From assembly GCA_029582155.1 (NCBI GenBank), contig CM055908.1:17359352-17423351 (forward strand): DNA of 64,000 nucleotides. The letters run 5' to 3'. This stretch comes from Panopea generosa. Taxonomy: Eukaryota > Mollusca > Bivalvia > Adapedonta > Hiatellidae. The notes beneath the pieces are model-generated. The model saw nothing but the letters and a program-made list of their open reading frames with translations, made no database searches and was not told the origin of the DNA. The position numbers and the translations under genes are program-made. Shown here piece after piece: positions 48,721-61,800 of the stretch (within the stretch, counting starts at the first letter, position 1; each line of letters starts with the position of its first letter).

Positions 48721-49330
48721 ATAGCAACCACAACAAAAATGTCTGAAAAATTCAAAGGGCCATAACTCATTGAAAAATTATATGCGCGCAACATGCCGAT
48801 GATATATACATCTAGGCTATCTGGAATAGCCAAAATGATGTGCAACAGTTTTTACCAATGTTGAGGAGTGGAGAGTGACTTTGTCTGTTTCCGGAGCAGA
48901 GGATTTCATGATTGTAAAGAAACAGGTCCGTATTCTATCTCTTTACAAGTATCGCGCTTTAAGTCAACATTGCATGACTGCAAAGTTAATGCATTGCCTG
49001 ATTTCTCTCTGTTTCAGAAAGACTTGGCATCGCTAATTAAAAGTGTTTTTTAAAACAAATTTAAGAGTTTGTATCTGTACTAAGCGACGAATGATTACTT
49101 GTCAGTGTAAAACATTGAAGTAAAAAAAACGGATGTAGGTGGTAGGTCTTGTGTGAAGTTTCAATCGATACATTAAGTGGTTGCTTGATGGTATTTGCAT
49201 GCAAAACTTAAATCAGAATTTCTAAGTCAAACAAGGGCAATAATTTTGCATTATAGTCTTGTGTAAAGTTTCAAGTGAATACATGCAATGGTTACCGTAC
49301 TGAGATAGGGACTTGCTAGCAAAATGTGTG
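48720..49330. repeat. Decayed dispersed repeat with GGGCCATAACTC box
   Basis: Contains AAAGGGCCATAACTCATTGA and spaced AAGTTTCAA-type boxes (GTGTGAAGTTTCAATCGATA, GTGTAAAGTTTCAAGTGAAT), a pattern common in low-copy non-coding repeats. No open frame of note. Confidence 0.4.
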
Positions 49331-51184
49331 GCGCCTAGCTAAAAATGAAAATAGTTATGCAATAAGCAATATCTTTCCTTTATACTGTATTGCTTAAACA
49401 ATAAGTAGCTACTGTACCAAATTTTTTGCTGTTAGCCCAAACATGATGTCAGGAGCCTTGTGTTCACAAATAGCTCGAGAACTGGTTACGATGTAATGTT
49501 ATGGGAAAATGTGTATGGTAATTCTGACCTCCGTTTTTGTTCCTTAAGCGTCAACAAGACTAACGAATGCAATGAAGTCAAAGGTTTTGCGTTTGGGTGT
49601 TTTCATGTTATATTACAGTGTTTTTTTAGCCATTTTCGGAAGATGACCCATACCCTTGGAATTGGGAATTTTAACTGCATTTTCATTAACATTGGAAAAA
49701 CTTTTGCATTAAATATGTATGTTCAACTTCATAAAAACGTGTACACTTGCTTCCTTGGCCATTTAATTAAAGAATCAATGTCATACTCAATTCAGAATGG
49801 GGAAACTATCTTATCAAGGAATTATGGCAAGTTTCAATTTACAATTTTTGAAACTTTCAATTGGGAATTTTTACCATTCAGTTGGGGAAAAAAGATACTA
49901 TTTGCCATTAGGAATATGACCCAGTAACATCTAGAAAAATGGACGAAAAAAAACCACTATATATTAGCACATCAAACAAACTAGTAAGATCTGTGTATGC
50001 TCTTAATCTTTAAAGTTTTCGAGTACTGGTAATACAGGGTCTTTCCTTGTAACAGAGTACTAACAATTCCCACAAAAACATTATGATAATATCACCTAGA
50101 TGTTTTTATTTCGTAGTTACAAACAAAATATAACATCTCTGCATATATTCTGAATGTTGCATAGTATATATATCTTAAACACGTTGTCCGTTAATTTGGC
50201 AGTCATGTTTTTCCAATAAAGCAAATGTCACTTCCGGTGTTATTGTGTGGACATATTGAGCGGTCATGATTAAAACTCATTGAAATAAGTTGGATGAATT
50301 TTTTAGAAAATAATTATGTTCTGTTAGCAATGAAAAAAAATGAACACATCATAATTTTTTACTCAGAAATTTTAAAATTATGTTTATTGAAAAAGTTTAC
50401 TTTTCAAGAGAAAAACCCTGTGAACACCTAAACATATGTTCTGAGAATAGGTACTTCAAATCAATAATTAAGATGCATTTAATGTGCACAAAGTCATGCT
50501 TCCCCCCAGGTAACAAAACATGGTTTTGCACCCCCGCATCACTTCTGGTTGTCAATCATTACATACACAACACAACTCTTAATCTGCAACAGAAATGTCA
50601 GGGCCTCTTAATATTCCCACAATTTTCCATTTCATTCCCTTACCAGCGTCAACAAGTGATCAAATCAGTTTCATTCATTAAATGCAGTATTAGCAAATAG
50701 TATGGATATTGGCTTGTTCATTTTGATTTTTAAGGAGTTACAGGCATGATATTTAGTAATAAAGAGGCTCAACTTGGTCAGTTGGAACACCCCAAATTAC
50801 CCCCAAAACATAAAAAAACACCACCAAAACACACCAACACATTCAAAGATAGCACAAACCAGTAAAGAAAATAAAAAAAAGAGAAAATAAGCTTGATTAT
50901 GGATTAAATACATAATCCTGAAATAATATGCAGGTTATTTGATATGCTCACCTGGAAACTATGTATGTTATATACAAATGTAGGCTAACGTGACAGGTTG
51001 AACTAGGTATAAATATAAATAATATCTTTATGAGAAGATAGTTAAAGTGTCTTTTATATAAAGAATATGGATATTGTGAACTGAAATTGTGTAATTAACA
51101 TGAACAAGAGGCCCAAGAGGGTCTGAGGATGCTCTACTGACTCATAGTGGCCATAGCACTTTTTGAAATTTTCCTATGCAATAG
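49331..51184. other. Intergenic, one unexplained open frame
   Basis: A 155-codon plus-strand frame at 49460-49927 has internally similar pieces (LGIGNFN, FNWEFLPFSW) and no recognised domain. A 106-codon frame at 50380-50700 is likewise unrecognised. Neither has splice or promoter context; I make no gene call. Confidence 0.4.
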
Positions 51185-51520
51185 AAACATCGGGATGGGG
51201 TCATTTTTTACCCTAAGAACACCATTTGAACAAATCTAACAAAACTATAGTTGGTCATCATTACTACATAAATATTTTGAAAATCTGTTGGGCCGTTCAC
51301 GAGAAGAAGTTTTTTTAAGTTTTGGACTATTTTTAGTAATGGTGACCATCTTGAAATTTAGATAGAAAAAAAATCTTCTGTATAGTCTATGCAATAGAAG
51401 CATCCATGTAAAGTTTCAGTTTAATTGGCCAAGTGGCTTCAGAGAAAGTGCTGCTAACAGACGACGGACAAAGCGCCATTGCATAAGCACTTCTGGCCTT
51501 TAGCCAGTAGAGCTAAAAAT
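51185..51520 (+). repeat. Dispersed repeat, third (5'-truncated) copy
   Basis: Matches the 3' half of the 45958 copy: ACACCATTTGAACAAATCTA, TCTGTTGGGCCGTTCACGAG, AGAAAGTGCTGCTAACAGAC and the end GCATAAGCACTTCTGGCCTT/TAGCCAGTAGAGCTAAAAAT. Same 3' end, different 5' ends, as expected for target-primed or rolling-circle copies. Confidence 0.75.
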
Positions 51521-52059
51521 GGAGGAAAAAGGCAGAAAAAAACACACATTCGATGGGATATCTTTTAGTAAAAATATAACAAAAACATAATTTCTCTGAC
51601 AATTTTCTGAAAATGAGGTAGATAGTGCTAACTGCCTTAATTCTTGTAAGATATAAATACTGCAATACAAGGAATAACATGTCAATTGGAAAGCACTCCA
51701 TGAGTGTTAGACACGTAAAACAGAAATTACAGCTGTCAGTTGGATACAGATCATCAAGTGTTCTTCAATGCTCAACTTTTCATGTACTATTTATTGATTT
51801 TCACTGGTGTCAAGGACTTATATATAGCTATACTAAAAAGTGAAAGTGGTCACTCATCCAAGTACTAACCCCATGCTTCGTTGCTTAACTTCCAATACAG
51901 TCAGTGCACCTAAACCATGTCACTGTAAAAGCTAGCTTAACAACAATGCTGTTGTACCGGTAAGTGACCTACGTACATTAACTACACTCCTCCCTTCTTT
52001 AACCTTTAGGGCTTAGTCCAAACTGCACAGCCTGTGGCTTCCCCCAGTTCCTGGCTATA

Positions 52060-52700
52060 TCCCGCCTATCCCAAGGAAAGAGAGATTCATGCAGATTCGA
52101 AAGATAATCCTTGCTGGTATCATATCGATCAGATAAACAAAGTATCCTTCACTGGAATGCACACATCAATAACATCTGCTCTAAAGCAAACAGATCAATA
52201 GGATTCTTGAAACATAATCTCAACATCGGTGCCATTTCAGTGAAAGAAAGCGCATACAAATAATTAGTAAGACCATTAGTTGAGTATGCTAGTCCAGTAT
52301 GGGACCCTTACCATCAAAAGGAAATTGATAAAATTGAAATGATACAAAGGAGAAGTGCTTGATACTTTATGAACAGACACGGAAACCACTCTAGACATGA
52401 TCCAGGATCTAGGATGGAGATCCTCACAACAAAGAAGGCAAGATGCTAGACTTTCACTTTTCCACAAAATCGATAACCATCTTGTAGCAGTCAAAAAAGA
52501 AGGACGTCTTACACAACCAAAATGTCATACAAGGAATTCACACTCTAAAAGCTACTTAATTCCATCTAGTGCTATTGACTACCGTAAACATTCCATCTTC
52601 CCACGTACGATCAGAGATTGGAACGCTCTTCCACCCGGGACAGTGACTGCTCCATCAATAGAGGCCTTCAAAGTTTCATTGACCGGGGGGGCTTAATAGC
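52060..52700 (+). pseudogene. Non-LTR retrotransposon reverse transcriptase remnant (3' part)
   Basis: With stops, the plus strand reads ILHWNAHINNICSKANRSIG, FLKHNLNIG, LVRPLVEYASPVWDPYHQKE, IDKIEMIQRRSA and, in one open frame, HSIFPRTIRDWNALPPGTVT. This is the standard C-terminal region of LINE reverse transcriptases. In-frame stops show it is dead. Confidence 0.8.
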
Positions 52701-53199
52701 TTAGCCCAGTGTTTTTTTTAACATTTTTCTTCTATTTTCTAAATATGTATATAAATGCGCACCAGATAATCATGGCATGATAATCAACAAGTTGATGGTA
52801 GCCATTATCCGGCAGAAGCAGAAACTGAAGTATACCTGACAATATGCTATACGTACCTTGCCATATGAAAAATCCAAGGGATAAAATAATAAATTAATTT
52901 ATTGCCGTGTTGTTAGACGTTAATCTTCTTTTCACTCATTTCAAATAAACTATGAAACAGGATTTGTCCACCTTTTAAGTATTTAAAAAAATGCATATTT
53001 GAGTATACCATATATCTAAACGTTTGATTTAAATGACAGATTTACGTGGGGGATCGGACTGAACCGACAGGAAACAGTGACGTAAAGCAATTGTTAAAAA
53101 ATGTGTGACTACTAAAAGTCGGGACCAATCCGGTCCCGGGCAAGTCTATTCCCCGGAACCCTTCTTAAGATTGATACGGAAAAACTGGAACCCACGGAA

Positions 53200-53950
53200 C
53201 TCTTCATACATACTTATTATGCAAAAGAAATTCAGAACTTTGGTACTAAATGAAAGAGTATAATTCATAATTACGTTCATAGTAAAAATATAACTTTAAT
53301 AATAGAATTTTATTTTTAATTTTGGATCAAAGTCAGGTATATTTTCATTGAAATACTGCGGCAAAAATATAATATTATAAAACCCAGAACCCATAATAAT
53401 TTATCAATAATACTATATCTATATAAATTATGTTTTGAGGCTTGTAATAAAAGAGATATGAATTATTCTTTACGTTCATACCAAATTTTAGTTTTTCAGT
53501 AAAAGATAACTTAAAATTTCGCTGTTCTTCCATTGACTTGAAATTTCGCGGCAAATATTTGATAATAGAAAACATGGAACCATTTATTTTTTCTTTATTA
53601 AGATATATAATATTTTGGTACTTAATAAAAGAGTATGAATAATAACATTTTAAGTTCATGTCAAATTTTATTATTTTAGAAAAGGGAAACTTATTAACAC
53701 TGCGGTAAAAAAGTAATAATGGAACTCACGGATCCCTTTACATTTTCCTTAAGATTTACATTAAATTAATTAGTAGAGACTCGTTTATACTCTTAATAAT
53801 GAGAACAAATGAAAATATTTAGTACGAGATATATTACATAAAATTAGCCTTGTATTTCTGCACATTTTCATTGAAATTTCCCGGCCATTAACTGATAACG
53901 GATATATCAAAAACAGTATTTTTCCTTAATAAGTAGATAACTGCATTCTG
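53200..53950. repeat. Degenerate about 200-bp tandem repeat
   Basis: Four diverged units share TTAATAAAAGAGTATGAAT, TTACGTTCATRCCAAATTTTA, CATTGAAATTTCGCGGC and GGAACCCA. Non-coding. Confidence 0.65.
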
Positions 53951-55380
53951 ATTTTGTCACCATTTAATTGTAAATAATTGTACGCAGAGTAATTTATTTA
54001 AACTTTCATAGTGTGTTCAAAAGCCAGTCTAAATAAAAAGTATCAATGGATCAAAAAGATAAAAACTATTTTATTGAATGAGAGGAATATATTCGATGCA
54101 ATACCCGACTTTTCGGTTTTAAAGATCGTTGTTAGCTGATTTTTTTGGGTATATATTTAGTTTATTAATACAAGGAACTATAGAAGAATACTCCTTGATT
54201 TATATGAAAAGTAATTTAAGAAAAGCATTATAAAATTAAAAGATTGCGCTAGCAAATGACCAGGCAAACTACTACGCCAATATCAAAACAAGTTGACTGC
54301 TTTTATAAAGCATCCAATGGTTAGGTCTTATAATTGATGTGGCAATTAAAGTCAATGCATGTGTAAGTTTGGTTCTTTGTACAGGGTACTGAATACATTG
54401 GTGATACCAAATCTCGACAAGGTTCCGGCTGACACAACGAATTCCCGGATGCAGGTGTGCCTGATAGTAACTTTGATGTTTTAATGTACTGATCGCAATC
54501 ATTATGTATTGCCATTTGTATATTTGAAAAGAAACGTACTTTATATATTGTCTAAAATACTAACTGCTATGTGCTATAAAATTTTCTACTGTGATAATTA
54601 TATATTTTAAATAAGTCGAATACATATTTTAAATTTATTTGTGGATATATTATTTTTGAAAAACAACAGTTAAAAATTACTGTTTTTCCAAAACTTGTGC
54701 ATGTTTGGCGATATATCTGGTTCTAACGACGTGCTGAAAGTATGTCACACCGGTAAACTATCTTTATATTTCTATTGAAGGCATAGTACCACCATTGCAA
54801 AAAGGAAGTGCTTCCGTGGGGTAGTCGCATAATGGCGGTTTTGAATAATCCTCATTTCTTCTTCTTTAAAAATGCATTTTCCTTTTTTTAATGCTCATTT
54901 TTTTATTTGAATGGCATTATTGGTGTATTTTGAACATTTTGATAGCATTGTCATGTTTGAATTGTGAAGTTAGAAAAAAAAATGATGCTTGGAAATTGGG
55001 GTATGAATACATGATTTCGGAAGTCTACTTGCAGAAAAAAAAATCTCGTATATGACACATGACCCCTAGTTTTCTCATCATATTTTGATAGTGCAGAGGT
55101 TGACAAACAGTAAAATGTAGGTTTCACTTCTTTCATTTGGGTCTCTCTATGAATGATAAGCCTTTAAACTTTTATTATTTACTATAGAATAAAGAACAAA
55201 ACTCAATTGTGGGATGACACCTGAACGGAGTAAAATAAACAACTGTAGCTGTTTAATTTTGTTATTTCTCCATTGTTATGGATTCAGCATATTTAAATAA
55301 TTGAGTACATTCATGGTTATTTGAAAATTATTAACATTAACCCGGTAAGAATCTGTCAGAAACGGCGATAAATTATAAAA
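53951..55380. other. Intergenic, nothing recognised
   Basis: AT-rich with only short frames. No gene or structured RNA seen. Confidence 0.45.
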
Positions 55381-55390
55381 AAAGATAAGT

Positions 55391-55650
55391 TTCAACCTCG
55401 CATGCGGAAGGTCGTGGGTTCAATCCCTAGCCGGGTCATACCAAAGACTTTAAAAATGGTACTAGAAGCTTCCTCGCTTGACGCTCAGCATTTAGAGGAG
55501 AGTTATAGGTCTGGTCGGCCCGGTATCAGTATAATGTGACTGGGTGGGGTATCATACCATGTGTCTGCGGCATGATACTCCAGTGTGACAGCGCTTAGAA
55601 TACTGTCTCAAGTAGACACCATCGCGATATGACTGAACTCAATTAGTGCA
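55391..55650 (+). mobile_element. SINE family 2, longest copy
   Basis: tRNA-like B box (GGTCGTGGGTTCAATCCC) followed by CGGGTCATACCAAAGAC, AGGAGAGTTATAGGTCTGGT, GGGTATCATACCATGTGTCT and CAAGTAGACACCATCGCGAT. The A-box end is weak, so the head may be truncated. Confidence 0.75.
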
Positions 55651-56106
55651 TTAAAACGTCACAATCAATTATTACACACACCGTATTTAAAATTTCCATT
55701 AGGCGGAAAGTGGTCGGAACAGCCAGAACTTGACCAGATGTTAATATCAAAACCGGTTTGTACATTCCTGTAATGCACTATTTAGAAAAAACAATGGCGA
55801 CCTCCATATGGTGAAGGACGTGTTTTTAATACGTGATCCTGACGTTTCAATATGGCAGCGCCCAGAGTCAATTTCTTAACTGGCCCTTATATATGGTTCG
55901 GTAGATCATGCGACCTAACCAAAAATAGTGTTTCCTCCCACCAAATTGGACTCGTCATGTAGTTTCTTATCGCATAAACACCACATGTGTTGCCTGTTTA
56001 GTGGAATTGATATTTATGCAGAAATACAGTGTTGTCGCGCTGGATTTGGGTATTTTATATTATTATCGTAATGTAGTTGCGCTAAATTAGATCCATCTGA
56101 AGTAAA

Positions 56107-56410
56107 ATGATTTGCTTTAAAGGCACTCCAGAAGATATATCACGACAAGCCAAAGATGAATTTGATAAATTCCAAATTAAAACTGAAACAACAGATTAAA
56201 CTAATTCTCAGGATGTAGATATTCCACTAGAAAATAATTGTAAAAAGGAAGATTTAATAGAACACAAGGAACTTGGTGCAGGCGTCACATCAGATAAACA
56301 TTTAGTAAATAACATTTTAATTCGACAAAAATGCAACAACTATAGATGTTAAAGCGATTGATGAAAGAAAAGCAGATGAACGGTACCTCAGTCAGGAGAT
56401 GTTAGCCTGA
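56107..56410 (+). pseudogene. Possible coding remnant, unidentified
   Basis: ATG at 56107 opens MICFKGTPEDISRQAKDEFD, followed by KFQIKTETTD and a stop. The next about 200 bp remain codon-like (SQDVDIPLENNCKKEDLIEH, VTSDKHLVNNILI) with frame breaks. It could be a decayed retrocopy; no family recognised. Confidence 0.3.
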
Positions 56411-56539
56411 TATGCAGTTGAAAACGGCAATATTATACTAGTTTCTTCAATAAACGCATTTATAATTCAAGGAATCGTGATGATTTTTTTAAAGCAGTGA
56501 CAAATAATATAGTATGATACATTTGAAATATTAATACAT

Positions 56540-57530
56540 GCACATGTCATACCTTTTTCAAAATACTTTAATTTTATTTACGTTTCAACTACATCGACAT
56601 AGGACTCCTGCACTCCTATGTCTAAAAGTACGAGTCTTCAAAACTCCCAGACATCATGTCTTAACCAAAAGGTTCAGTATGCTACTACGGGTGAGACAAT
56701 CTTGTTCTATTCTATTCCTCACAACACGCCAACTTGTTCATTCATCCAAATACCTTCATGGCCTTAGTAACTCAGGTCACTACATAATATTTAATGAAAT
56801 TGATATTCCATTTAGATAATCTCAACTTATTAGCAGTGACCTAATATCATGTTTGGATAGTTCTCTGTTGTTAACAAGGAACTGCAGAGAGGTTATAAGT
56901 CCTTGATATTTATAACAAACATAAAACTCTAGAACACGGCTAACTTGGACACATTTAAACATGATATTTCAAAATTACAGTATACTTAACCTATATTTAA
57001 TGTAACTTTACAAATATTTCATCTCAGCGCTCTACTATAATTCTTTCATGCCATCTGTTGTCCGTGATTGGAACAGTCTACCTATAGAAACAAGACAAGC
57101 CGTTTCCATCAATGCCTTTAAGCACCAACTAAATAAAAATCTGATCAAATTTTACACAGGCACAAGAAAATGTCAGGTCTTGCATACTCGTCTTCGTACG
57201 AATTGTAGCACGCTGAAACCAACACTTATTCAAAAAAAAATATTGAAAATTCTCCACTATGTACATGTGGAGCAATTGAAAGAACAAATCATTACCTCCT
57301 AGTATGTCATATTTATCATACCGAACGCGCTATACTTCTTGCATCAATCTCTCACATATGCACTGTTACCCTCAACACACTTCTCTTTGGAGAACCTCAT
57401 CTCCCCCACAATACTTACGTCGACATTTTTAATGCTGTCCATAATGCTGTCCATAAATATATATTCTCGAGTAAGCGTTTTAATAACGAAAACTATCTAA
57501 CAACGCTGTAAAGCTGTAGACTTGTAAATA
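56540..57530 (+). pseudogene. Second non-LTR retrotransposon remnant (C-terminal region)
   Basis: The plus strand reads HRHRTPALLCLKVRVFKTPR (degenerate), then NSFMPSVVRDWNSLPIETRQ, HQLNKNLIKFYTGTRKCQVL, HTRLRTNCSTL and, after frameshifts, CTCGAIERTNHYLLVCH-like sequence. The RDWNSLP block and trailing Cys/His cluster are typical of LINE C-termini. Multiple frame breaks. Confidence 0.75.
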
Positions 57531-57719
57531 ATGTCCTATAATGATAATAATAATGTAACGTGCACCGAGCGGATTTAGTTAGTTTAGTTTAGATGACAAA
57601 TGATTGAACAAATGATTCGTGTTTAAAAAGAATAATCACGTACAATTAGCTTCTACATATAAAACCAAATTATAAAGGTTTTGAACTAACGTTTCAAACA
57701 AACGTTTCGCATAACACTA

Positions 57720-57930
57720 AACACTATGCCCAGAACTGTGTTTTAAATTAAACTTGTTCTGCAGCACTCCAAACAAATGCCAAGGACTCTGTTTTAAATA
57801 AATAAAACTACATGTAGTCCTGCAGCACTCCAAACTCGAAACTCCGAGCTGCACCAAAGTATCAGACTTACGTCTCAAACACTTTCTCAGGACTCTGTTT
57901 TAAATAAATAAAACTACTTCTGCAGCAATG
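57720..57930. repeat. Short tandem repeat of about 85-100 bp
   Basis: Two to three units with TTCTGCAGCACTCCAAAC, AGGACTCTGTTTTAAATAAA and TAAAACTAC. Confidence 0.65.
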
Positions 57931-58125
57931 TTCCAAACCTGTTCCAACACCTGTCTGAGACAAACAATGGCACCCAACAGACTACGACCCGGGGCACTGT
58001 TCACACGTTTCAGAGGGTTCTGCAACTCTGAGTTCAAAACTGCACTTCTGAGAATCCCTCGTTTACTTTTGACACTCGGTCCAAAGTCCCAGTCTGTATT
58101 ACCAAATAATAATAATTATTACATG

Positions 58126-58153
58126 TAATTAATTAATTAATTAATTAATTAAC
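58126..58153. repeat. (TTAA)n microsatellite
   Basis: About seven TTAA units, about 650 bp upstream of BNIP1 exon 1. Confidence 0.8.
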
Positions 58154-58807
58154 TATGCAGGGTCTCCTTGCAGCTCCTTCTCCGTCGAGTTTGTAACACC
58201 AGACTGATTCAAAATACAAGCGGTAGCTGCTTATATAGCAAAAGTCACATGACCTAGTCTCATGGCTTCAATCGGGCATTCTTAGTGTTGTTCGACCACA
58301 TAATGATGTTCGAGATTATGCGATATCATTGCATTCCTTAATCAAATTCAATGAGCGTCTGCCTGACAATGTATTAACTAAGTTATTTGTACGTTTATTA
58401 ATGTAACTTAATAAACAATAAGGAATACTTAGAATATTCACATATATAAAGTTATCAACCAACAGAAAAGTATAACAGCGTAACAAAATACACCGATTTT
58501 ATGGATTTCTATATATGTACAAGGCGTTTTTCGTCACAATAATAATAACCTTTTCACTTTTATATTTTAATAAATTTTTGTTCCCGACTTCGACCGCGCA
58601 GATACACATAGAACTACGGGTCCGTACTCTTAGCCATTCCTAACCCGTGTATTTTACGACATTTTGTTCTGCTTAATTTCGAGTTATGGTCCTAATTAAG
58701 TTTTCTCGATGATAAGATAACAAATATGATTAACATAGGTGTCATAATTCAACTACATTGTTAATTTTTAAATCTATGTTTATGTTTACGACTATCGTAG
58801 TTCGATC

Positions 58808-61800
58808 ATGGCTGCAAATGATATCCACGTCAGATTATGCTTGCAAGAAATAGTAAAATTAGACCTAGAAGTGAAAGCGTTTATCCAGGTTGTGTTTTAG
58901 ATTAGTTTGTATTGCTAAATCTTTAAATTGGAATGAATTCCAAACTTTAAAGTTTTTCGATATTGGAGAAAATATAATATTTATGTTCGTGCATGAAATC
59001 GCATTGTTCGGACAACTTTGTGTTTACCGTTGAACGCGGTATCTGGTTATTTTGAGCCTGACTGCGTATGTATTTGCCTTGGTCTGACATTAACAACTAT
59101 GGCGAAATGACATTTTCTACATGATTCTTAAAAGATGGAAGTAAATATTTTCTATTCATCCATTATAGCAGTAATTGTCATCTCATTAGGGATACTGTTA
59201 CAAACAATTAATATTGATTCTTCAAAGAAGCTGGTAAACAGATGGTCTTCCACAAACAAGAAGTTGCTTACTATTGGAATCCTCTCGGCTAGAGATAATT
59301 TTGAATTAAGAGAAACAATAAGGAACACGTGGCTACAGGCATTAGATAAAAATCCACAAATTGGAAAATCTGTTATGGTGAGATTTGTAGTTGGTGACAA
59401 GGCCTGCAATATCCACCCGTCCAATAGAAAAGATCCATATGCATGTGAAAGACATCTTTATTCAAAATTGCCGAGGCTGGAAAACTTTCCTTTGAGAATT
59501 CCATTTGAGACTGTAGACTGCTTTCAAGATCACCTTAAAGTATCTTGGAATGTATCTCTAAAGATAAGACATCCTGTTGTGATTAAACGCCTAGGACTAC
59601 ATATTGGAGTTAATTTGAGACATGTGCCAATAAAAGTAACAGTATATGATGAGTTCAGAGATCAAGAAATTTCATTGGCAAAGTTTAGCACTATAGATTC
59701 TGGCGTAACGGAAGGAATTTATCGATACCAGGCAGTATCTCCAGTTCTTCTCCCAAGGGAGTTTGAAGGGGCATTACAAATATATTCTGACATGCCCATT
59801 TCACTTGAACTTGAGACCTTGAAGAATGGGTGTACACATGATAATTCGGGTGGAACTGCTGAAATTCAACATTTGGACAAACTTGGTTTTCCTGTGAATA
59901 AAGAAATGCACATAGTAGAAGATCGTCTCCTATTGAGTTCTGTCTATTTGTCAATATATGAAAAAGAGTCATTGGAATCTGCAGATCAGAACCGTGAAAA
60001 ACTGGACAATCTGCTTGAAAGGGAAAACAAAATTATTATGTCTAAATTAGCATTGGAAGAAATCCAAAATGGGGATCTATTGTTTGTGAATGTAACTGAT
60101 GTATATAGAAATCTTCCTTTAAAATTGCTGAAGTTCCATGAGTGGGTTGATCAAAATATTCAAACTGAGTTTATTCTGAAAACGGATGATGACTGCTTCA
60201 TGGACATAGATCTTATCATAAAACAACTTCCGAAATATTTTAAATTTGAAAAACTGTGGTGGAGTAACTTTAGAGATGACTGGTTTGTTGAAAGATTTGG
60301 TAAATGGGGAGAGAAATTGTTTCGAGGATCCACATACCCAACATTTGCTTGTGGAGCTGGAAATGTGGTTTCAGGAGACATAAATCATTGGCTAGCACAA
60401 AATAGTGATAACTTGATTGCCTATCAGGGTGAAGACACATCAATGGGGATCTGGCTGAGTGCCATAGGTGTCAATTTTGTGTATGATGAGGACTGGAAAT
60501 GTGAGAAATTGTGTGACAAGTATGCATTGGTGATTCCGCAGCTAAATTCTGCAGAAATGAAATGGTTTTGGAACAATAAAATGATGTGTGGTAACCCATG
60601 TGGATGCTAGTTTGGGCTTTTTATATTTAATGTCATTATGACATCACTTTAACAGGCAGTGCCAAACTGTTTTCAGAACTATGGTCCTTTGGACTAGAGA
60701 CATTCCATAATTACATAGTCTGTTTCTGTTCTTATCGTCCTGTAAATAACAGAATACCTAAAATTTACATTAAGTTTCATTTTCTAATTTTTATCATCTA
60801 ATCATATGTTTATTTAGTTTTAGCAAAAAAAACTATGTAAATTTCTTTCAATATCTTGCTAAGATCGTTCCATTTTGATATCAAGTCATAGAAATAGTCC
60901 GGCTCACTTTAGAAAACTTCTGTAGTCCATTTAAAAATCCATAGACCCAGCCTATGTCTTTTTTTCACCGACGGCTTTAACTAAGTCTTCTGTTATGTAT
61001 ATTTGATCATAATTAAAACAATCATAAACAGTGTTTTTCCTCACACTTTGAAATTGGTGGTCACTTGTCCCCCATATGATGCAAGTTTATAGGTAGATTG
61101 GAGAATTTCAATGCTATTTTGATTAAATAGTGTGACAAAATGAACAATTTGAAGGTCATGGAAAACGCTGTATATATAATAATTCAGCACAAACTTTTAG
61201 TCTGAGGTGATGGAATAACATAAGCATTGAATCATCTACTGATTCACATGCAAGATGGTGAAAAAAGAAAATGTCATCAGGTGTTTAATAGGTTAGTCAA
61301 ATGAAACACAGATCTATTCTTCTTTTCATACATTTCTACATTATATAAAATTTTCACCAATGCATAAACATATTATTATTTGATATTCCATTTTAAACAC
61401 TCAAGGCAAAAGACTTGCTTTACTGGATAGTTGTTTATGGTATTATGTTTTTGTTAAACAATACATACATTTTAGGAAGCAAGTTAGAATGATTGGAATT
61501 ACAGTTGTTTATATGCTAGAGATGCATGAGTATATTGTCTTTTTACTTTAAATCCATATGAACAGTCCTATAAGAAGACTTGTACAGTATTATGTTGTTT
61601 TGTTTACTTGTATGAACTTTGATCTGCAACTAACTTATACACAAACTGTTGAAACATGTTCTGTTTAGGTAAAACAAATTGCTTCCATTTTTGTTGTTTC
61701 CATGCTATACATGTACAGTTAATAAACCTTTGTATATTTATCAATCCAAACTATTCTACTCCATTTCAGGACTTGCGAGAATGTACAGAATTACAAGACC

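Noticed and set aside
49460-49927. 155-codon plus-strand gene
   Set aside because: No recognised domain, self-similar pieces, no splice or promoter context. Kept only as an unexplained open frame.
52397-52696. Active LINE open reading frame
   Set aside because: The upstream reverse transcriptase region has in-frame stops and no catalytic core is present in the window.
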